The notes under the pieces: generated by a model
Seen by the model: the letters and a program-made list of their open reading frames with translations, nothing else
What the model was told of the DNA's origin: nothing
Databases searched by the model: none
In this document: positions 8,286-12,532 of the stretch, piece after piece
Layout: each line of letters opens with the position of its first letter
How positions within the stretch are numbered: the first letter of the stretch is position 1
Made by a program: the position numbers and the translations under genes
Assembly: GCA_025965815.1 (NCBI GenBank)
Contig: JAOPWF010000232.1
Location: forward strand, 1 to 12,532
DNA from: Mycobacterium sp.
Lineage (GTDB): Bacteria; Actinomycetota; Actinomycetes; Mycobacteriales; Mycobacteriaceae
Direction: 5' to 3'
Length of the DNA: 12,532 nt

Positions 8286-8707
8286 CGCCTGCGAATCTTG
8301 CTCGCGGGTGCGGGTGGTGTCGGATCCGCGTTCTGTGCAGGGAGTGCAGGTCAGTCCGCGCGACGTCGTCGCCGCCCGCCTACCCAACCCGGCCACACTG
8401 GTCCGAAGATGCACGGCAAGACCTGTGCCGCCCTGTGGGTGACCGGCACCGGTAAGGGCGGCAATCCCCGGGTCCACCTACCTGTACCACGTCGTCGACA
8501 ACAGTGGTCGATTCACGAGTACGGCCACCAGTGCGTGGTGTGGCGGACCGCGATCAATCCCGTTGTGGTGCTGGAGCTTCTGGCCAACGGAACGTGGAGC
8601 GGCTCAGGCATACTCGGACCGGAGGCATTCGACTCGGTGCCGCCCTCGAGCTGCTCACCTCATACGGCTCGCCGTGGGGACAGCAGGAGCTGGCTACAGC
8701 GGATTGA
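8286..8707 (+). pseudogene. Saccharopine dehydrogenase-family pseudogene (frameshifted, internally deleted)
   Basis: Pieces of one protein family can be read in order, but in changing frames. RLRILLAGAGGVGSAF (from 8286, Rossmann N-terminus) is followed by SPRDVVAARLPNPATL (from 8353), PKMHGKTCAALWVTGTGKGG (from 8403), STYLYHVVDN (8473-8502), WSIHEYGHQCVVWRTAINP and VVVLELLANGTWSG (from 8505), GILGPEAFDSVP, and LELLTSYGSPWG (about 8643-8690). At least four single-base shifts are needed (near 8400, 8470, 8503 and 8640). Between the N-terminal Rossmann motif and SPRDVV only about 30 bases remain where intact members have a few hundred codons, so a large internal deletion is also present. The N-terminal frame has a TAG at 8283-8285 and no ATG/GTG start. 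The last bases overlap the 3' end of the convergent ABC ATPase gene. It is clearly non-functional. Confidence 0.8.
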
Positions 8708-9449
8708 GGATCCGGTCCAGGAACTGGCGGGTGCGCTCTTCCTTCGGGTTGCCGATCACCTCGTCGGGAGTGCCCTTCTCCAGGATCACGCCGTGGTCGG
8801 TGAACAGCACCTGGTCGGAAACCTTTCTGGCGAACTGGATTTCGTGGGTGACGATCACCATGGTCCAGCCCTCGAGGGCCAGATCCCGGATCACCGACAG
8901 CACCTCGCCGACCAGTTCGGGATCCAGCGCCGACGTCGGCTCGTCGAAGAGCACCACCTTGGGCTTCATCGCGACAGCGCGGGCGATGCCGACACGCTGC
9001 TGCTGACCGCCGGAGAGCTGATACGGGTACTGGTCGCGTTTGTCGGCGAGACCGACCTGCTCCAGTAGCTCGACGGCCTCGGCCTCCACCTGGTCACGCG
9101 GGCGCTTCTGCACGACCAGCGGTCCCTCGGTGACGTTCTGCAGCGCCGTCTTGTGCGGAAACAGGTTGTGCGACTGGAACACCATGCCGCTCTGCGCGCG
9201 ATAACGCCGCAGTTCGTCCTTGGACACCGGCCGGGAGAAGTCGATCTCGACATCGCCGACCTTGATCACGCCGACGTCGGGCACGTCCAGCGCGTTCAGC
9301 GCCCGCAACAGGGTGGTCTTGCCCGAGCCCGAGGGACCGATGACTGTGGTCGCCGACCCGGCCGGGACGGTGAACGACACACCCTTCAGTACTTTGTTGT
9401 CACCGAAGGCCTTCTCGACCCCTTCGGCGACGACACGGTTCTCAGTCAT
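8694..9449 (-). CDS. Polar amino acid ABC transporter ATP-binding protein
   Basis: The 251-residue ATPase energises the importer encoded by the gene just upstream. It has Walker A GPSGSGKT (38-45), Q-loop Gln92 (FQSHNLFPH), signature LSGGQQQR (145-152), Walker B VVLFDE (165-170) with the D-loop SALDP, and switch His202 (THE). [16 protein letters not shown] and the overall length are typical of the GlnQ/HisP/ArtP class for glutamine, glutamate or other polar amino acids. The ATG (9447-9449) overlaps the TGA of the permease gene by 4 bases (ATGA), a sign of translational coupling and shared regulation. Its 3' end overlaps the decayed gene on the opposite strand by 14 bases. Confidence 0.95.
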   Translation of the reverse strand: MTENRVVAEGVEKAFGDNKVLKGVSFTVPAGSATTVIGPSGSGKTTLLRALNALDVPDVGVIKVGDVEIDFSRPVSKDELRRYRAQSGMVFQSHNLFPHKTALQNVTEGPLVVQKRPRDQVEAEAVELLEQVGLADKRDQYPYQLSGGQQQRVGIARAVAMKPKVVLFDEPTSALDPELVGEVLSVIRDLALEGWTMVIVTHEIQFARKVSDQVLFTDHGVILEKGTPDEVIGNPKEERTRQFLDRILNPL

Positions 9450-10924
9450 CGGGCTATATACCTTTCCAGCCGGTGTTCAAGGCGACTCTGGCCGAATGAG
9501 AGCACCAGGCAGATCACCCAGTAGTACACCGCGGCAGTGCCGTACAGCGCGAAGAACTCGAACGTCGGCGCTGCCGCGATCTGCGCGGTGCGCAGCAGTT
9601 CGGTGACCAGGATGGTCGACGCCAGCGACGTGTCCTTCACCAGCGAGATGAGGGTGTTCGACAGCGGCGGCACCGCCACCCGCGACGCCTGGGGCAGGAT
9701 GATGCGGTGCAGCGCGGTGCCGTAACTCATCCCGATCGTCTCGGCCGCCTCCCACTGACCCTTTGGAATGCTCTGGATCGACGAGCGGATGATCTCCGCC
9801 GCGTAGCCGCCGACGTTGAGGCTGAATGCGATGACCGCTGCCGGGAACGGGTCGATCCGCACACCGAATTCCGGCAGCGCGAAGAACACGATGAACAGCT
9901 GCACCAGCAGCGGTGTGCCGCGAATGATGGAGATGTAGAACCGCGCGACATTGGACACCACGATGTTGTTCGACAGCCGGGCCAGCGCGACTGCCAACGC
10001 GATCACCAGCCCGATCGCGAAGCTGATGATGGTCAGCGGAATGGTCTTGGTGACCGCGGCCCTGGCCATCGGCCACAGGTTGTCCAGGATCAGCTGCACC
10101 GTGGAGCGCGGCTTGGCCTGGCCCTGCGCGGGCACCGGGGCGCCGGTCGCGTTCGCCTTGAGGTACTTCTCGGAGATCGTGGCCAACGTGCCGTCGGCCT
10201 TCAGCTCGTCGATCGCCTTGTTCAGCCCCGGTAGCAGGCCGCTGTTCTTGCGGGCGGCGAAGCCCTGCTCGCTGCGCTCGCCGATCTGCGCCGCGATCTT
10301 CACCGACTTGTCGCCTGTCTCGGCGAGGTAGGCGTACACCGCAATGCTGTCGTTGACGACGGCGTCCACCCGACCCTGGTTCAGCAGCGTGATGGCCTGG
10401 GTGAAGCCCTCGACCGCCTCCACCCGGGCGCCGGCGTCGCGGGCGATCTGCGCCCAGTTGCTGGTGACCGTCTCGGCGGCCACCTTGCCGCTGAGGTCGG
10501 CGAGCGATTTGATGGAGTTGTCGCTCGCCCGGCTGACGATCACGCCTTCACCCACGGAGTACGGCTCGGACATGTCGTAGCGCTGCTTGCGCTCCGGGGT
10601 GATCGTCACCTCGTTGGCCACCAGGTCGAACCGCTTGGATTCCAGTGCGGCGAACATGGAATCCCATGGCGTCTCGACGAATTCGACCTTCACACCCAGC
10701 TTGTCGCCGACGGCTCGGGCCACGTCGACGTCGTATCCGGTGAGTTGGCCGGTAGTGGGGTCGTGGTAGCTGAACGGCGCGTAGACGCCTTCGGTGCCGA
10801 CCCGCAGCACCGACCCCGGCGAGATGCCCCCGGCGCCGCCCTTGTTCGACGGACTACATGCGGTACTCGTCAGGATGGCAAGCACCATGACCGCCAGCAC
10901 GATGCGTTTCAGGTAGAAGACCAC
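9446..10924 (-). CDS. Fused amino acid-binding lipoprotein and ABC permease
   Basis: The 492-residue protein joins two normally separate subunits. An N-terminal signal peptide with Cys23 (ILTSTAC, an imperfect lipobox) is followed by a family-3 solute-binding domain (about 37-258: [50 protein letters not shown]). A Pro/Ala-rich linker (260-275) leads to a HEQRo-type permease domain (about 276-490) with hydrophobic helices and the ATPase-docking EAA loop ([20 protein letters not shown], 392-411). Substrate is probably glutamine, glutamate or another polar amino acid. The fusion tethers the binding protein to the membrane channel. The start is GTG (10922-10924), preceded by a TTGGTG-N17-TAGCGT promoter with only 6 bases to the codon and no Shine-Dalgarno, so it is probably leaderless. 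It is coupled to the ATPase gene by a 4-base overlap and lies 44 bases downstream of gluQRS. Confidence 0.93.
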   Translation of the reverse strand: MVFYLKRIVLAVMVLAILTSTACSPSNKGGAGGISPGSVLRVGTEGVYAPFSYHDPTTGQLTGYDVDVARAVGDKLGVKVEFVETPWDSMFAALESKRFDLVANEVTITPERKQRYDMSEPYSVGEGVIVSRASDNSIKSLADLSGKVAAETVTSNWAQIARDAGARVEAVEGFTQAITLLNQGRVDAVVNDSIAVYAYLAETGDKSVKIAAQIGERSEQGFAARKNSGLLPGLNKAIDELKADGTLATISEKYLKANATGAPVPAQGQAKPRSTVQLILDNLWPMARAAVTKTIPLTIISFAIGLVIALAVALARLSNNIVVSNVARFYISIIRGTPLLVQLFIVFFALPEFGVRIDPFPAAVIAFSLNVGGYAAEIIRSSIQSIPKGQWEAAETIGMSYGTALHRIILPQASRVAVPPLSNTLISLVKDTSLASTILVTELLRTAQIAAAPTFEFFALYGTAAVYYWVICLVLSFGQSRLEHRLERYIAR

Positions 10925-10930
10925 CGGCGG

Positions 10931-10959
10931 ACGCTAACAACCCGTCGGGGATACACCAA
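10931..10959 (-). promoter_or_regulatory. SigA-like promoter of the amino acid ABC transporter operon
   Basis: On the minus strand TTGGTG (10954-10959) and TAGCGT (10931-10936) are separated by exactly 17 bases, and the -10 box ends 6 bases before the GTG start at 10924. This is the best-formed promoter in the window and predicts a leaderless mRNA. It lies in the 44-base gap behind gluQRS, so the transporter can be expressed separately from that gene. Confidence 0.65.
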
Positions 10960-10968
10960 GGGTTCCGC

Positions 10969-11841
10969 TCACCCCGGCCGGTATACCCACGGTTCGCGTG
11001 GCAACCGGTCCGGATCGAAGTCCGCGAGCATTTCGTCGAGGGACCCCGCCGACGAGCCGAGCGACTCGGCGATCTGTGCGAAGGCGCGTGGCGCACCCAC
11101 CTCGGCCACGGTCACCGCACCGTCGCGTTTGGCCAGCCGGGCGCCGTCGGCGTTGAGAACCAGGGGCACGTGCGCGTACGCGGGTTCCGGATAGCCGAGC
11201 AGTGAGCCCAGATAGGCCTGGCGCGGGGAGGATGCCAGCAGATCGTCGCCGCGAACCACCTGGTCGACGCCCTCGTCGGCGTCGTCGACCACCACGGCGA
11301 GGTTGTAGGCCGGCACCCCGTCGCCGCGGCGGACCACGAAGTCGTCGACGACACCGGTGTAGCTGCCGTGCACCAGATCGGTGACGATGTATTCGCTGAC
11401 TTCGGCCCGCAGCCGCAACGCAGGGGGGCGCCCGGTTCCGCGACGCCGTGCCGCACGCTGCGCCCCGGTGAGGTTGCGGCACGTTCCGGGGTAGGCGCCC
11501 TGCGGCGCGTGGGGTGCCCGCGGTGCCTGCGCGATATCCCTTCTGCTGCAAAAGCATTCGTACACCAGGCCGCTGTTCGCCAGCCGGTCGACGACGTCGT
11601 CGTAATGCTGCCGGTGTGCCGACTGCCAGACGGTCGGGCCGTCCCACGTCAGGCCCATCGCGGCGAGGTCGTGGAGTTGGCGGGTCGCGACGTCGGCATG
11701 CGTCCGGTCGTCGAGGTCCTCCACCCGCATCAGAAACCGCCGGCCGGTGGAGCGCGCGAACAGCCACGCCAGCATCGCCGTGCGCAGGTTGCCGATGTGC
11801 AGATCGCCCGACGGGCTGGGCGCGAATCTGCCAGCTGCCAT
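10969..11841 (-). CDS. gluQ: Glutamyl-queuosine tRNA(Asp) synthetase
   Basis: The 290-residue protein is a truncated GluRS paralogue (GluQRS/YadB) that activates glutamate and attaches it to queuosine at position 34 of tRNA-Asp, instead of to the tRNA 3' end. It has the class I HIGH-type motif (LHIGN, His15), MRVEDLDDR for glutamate recognition (38-46) and the KMSKS-like LAKRDG (236-241). The zinc site is Cys96, Cys98, Tyr117 and Cys121 (CFC and YPGTC), the GluQRS pattern including the Tyr ligand. It ends after the catalytic domain with no anticodon-binding domain, as expected. I give the ATG at 11841 because GRFAPSPSG normally lies close to the N-terminus. An in-frame ATG at 11877 (12 residues longer) sits 8 bases behind a TACATT box and may be the true leaderless start. 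The gene is divergent from the ligase. Confidence 0.93.
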   Translation of the reverse strand: MAAGRFAPSPSGDLHIGNLRTAMLAWLFARSTGRRFLMRVEDLDDRTHADVATRQLHDLAAMGLTWDGPTVWQSAHRQHYDDVVDRLANSGLVYECFCSRRDIAQAPRAPHAPQGAYPGTCRNLTGAQRAARRRGTGRPPALRLRAEVSEYIVTDLVHGSYTGVVDDFVVRRGDGVPAYNLAVVVDDADEGVDQVVRGDDLLASSPRQAYLGSLLGYPEPAYAHVPLVLNADGARLAKRDGAVTVAEVGAPRAFAQIAESLGSSAGSLDEMLADFDPDRLPREPWVYRPG

Positions 11842-11885
11842 GTTGGATGTCGCCGGCCGGGCGGCTCCGGTGAACATTGGACCTG

Positions 11886-11891
11886 AATGTA
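11886..11891 (-). promoter_or_regulatory. -10 box upstream of gluQRS
   Basis: TACATT on the minus strand fits TANNNT and ends 8 bases before the ATG at 11877. No clear -35 at normal spacing is seen (TTGGTC is 19 bases upstream, within the start region of the divergent ligase gene). If it is used, it favours 11877 as a leaderless start over 11841. Confidence 0.45.
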
Positions 11892-11917
11892 GCCCAGCCG
11901 TTCGGCCATGGACCAAG

Positions 11918-12532
11918 ATGGATCGAGTGGACCTCCCAGTGCTGCCACCCGTCGAACCAATGCTGGCCAAAGCGACGTCCAAAGTGCCGACCGAGGCCGG
12001 CGTGTGGTCCTACGAACCCAAATGGGACGGTTTCCGTGCGCTGGTGTTCCGCGACGGGGACGAGGTGATCCTGCAGTCCCGCAGCGGTAAGGACCTCGGT
12101 CGCTACTTCCCGGAGTTGCTCGTCGCGCTGCGTGACGAGGTGGCACCGCGCTGTGTGCTGGACGGCGAGGTCGTCGTGCCCCGCGAGATCGGTGGCCGCA
12201 TCCGGCTGGACTGGGAGTCGCTGAGCCAGCGCATCCATCCCGCCGCCAGCCGCGTCAAGATGCTGTCCGAACAGACGCCCGCACACTTCATCGGCTTCGA
12301 CGCGCTGGCCACCGGGACGGACTCGCTGCTCGGCGAACCCTTCCGGGTCCGTCGCGAGGCCCTGTCCGAGCTGGTCACGGAGACGAAGTGGTGTCATGTC
12401 ACCCGCACCACCGAGGACCCCGCTCAGGGCGAGCACTGGCTCACCACCTTCGAGGGTGCGGGCCTGGACGGGGTGATCGCCAAGCGTCTCGACGGCCACT
12501 ACCTGTCCGGCAAGCGGGACATGATCAAGGTG
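11918..12532 (+). CDS. ligC: ATP-dependent DNA ligase, LigC type (5' part, runs off the window)
   Basis: An open frame continues to the last base, giving 205 residues of the adenylation domain. Motif I is EPKWDGFR with the AMP-accepting Lys35, motif Ia SRSGKD (54-59), the LDGE strand (81-84), motif III-like FIGFDAL (124-130), and motif [13 protein letters not shown] (179-189). The frame leaves the window at MIKV, the start of motif V. The N-terminus begins directly with the ligase domain ([13 protein letters not shown]), so there is no upstream polymerase or nuclease domain as in LigD. The sequence resembles the mycobacterial LigC group (M. tuberculosis Rv3731), accessory ligases implicated in backup end-joining or excision repair. 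Start: ATG at 11918 or the in-frame GTG at 11927; neither has a clear ribosome binding site. It is divergent from gluQRS across a gap of 40-76 bases. Confidence 0.92.
   Translation, partial: MDRVDLPVLPPVEPMLAKATSKVPTEAGVWSYEPKWDGFRALVFRDGDEVILQSRSGKDLGRYFPELLVALRDEVAPRCVLDGEVVVPREIGGRIRLDWESLSQRIHPAASRVKMLSEQTPAHFIGFDALATGTDSLLGEPFRVRREALSELVTETKWCHVTRTTEDPAQGEHWLTTFEGAGLDGVIAKRLDGHYLSGKRDMIKV

Noticed and set aside
8298..9068. A 256-codon plus-strand open frame that starts in the pseudogene and runs antisense into the ABC ATPase gene
   Set aside because: Its first half mixes correct and shifted segments of a saccharopine dehydrogenase relic, and its second half is the antisense of a well-supported ATPase. 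It is not a gene.
10934..12499. A 521-codon open frame on the minus strand covering gluQRS and the ligase region
   Set aside because: Its translation is Arg/Gly/Ala-rich without domain signatures, while gluQRS and the divergent ligase, read in other frames, show complete family motifs. It is a high-GC artefact.

Overview
This window is GC-rich chromosomal DNA from an actinobacterium, almost certainly a non-tuberculous Mycobacterium/Mycolicibacterium. The evidence is two LpqH-type (19 kDa antigen) lipoproteins, a wax ester synthase/diacylglycerol acyltransferase (WS/DGAT), a subfamily-I haloalkane dehalogenase of the mycobacterial type, a LigC-type ATP-dependent ligase, many GTG starts, and several starts that sit directly behind a TANNNT -10 box (leaderless style). 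It reads as ordinary chromosome with a few decayed genes, not as a mobile island: no transposase, integrase, CRISPR array, tRNA or att site was seen.

Layout. Left part (1-3270): a PucR-type helix-turn-helix remnant (minus), an extended SDR epimerase/dehydratase (minus), a divergent WS/DGAT (plus), then about 340 bases without a convincing gene, ending in a strong hairpin behind lpqH. Middle (3267-5593): lpqH (minus), a divergent haloalkane dehalogenase (plus), a remnant of an MMPL/RND transporter, and a second LpqH-family lipoprotein (minus). Centre (5661-8143): tgt (tRNA-guanine transglycosylase) followed closely by a cytochrome P450, both plus. At 8286-8707 lies a frameshifted, internally deleted saccharopine dehydrogenase-family pseudogene. 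Right part (8694-12532): minus-strand gluQRS, a fused substrate-binding protein-permease, and its ABC ATPase. The divergent 5' part of an ATP-dependent DNA ligase (LigC type) runs off the right edge.

How the genes fit together. Tgt inserts a 7-deazaguanine base at position 34 of GUN-anticodon tRNAs, and GluQRS puts glutamate on queuosine in tRNA-Asp. The window therefore holds the entry and final steps of glutamyl-queuosine formation, although no preQ1 biosynthesis gene is visible. The fused binding protein-permease and the overlapping ATPase gene form a complete polar amino acid importer. WS/DGAT (storage lipid), SDR, P450 and dehalogenase are typical mycobacterial lipid and xenobiotic metabolism genes without an obvious shared pathway. 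The three decayed genes are the most distinctive feature of the window. I did not find a convincing new multi-gene system; the tgt variant and the tgt/gluQRS neighbourhood are the most biologically interesting leads.
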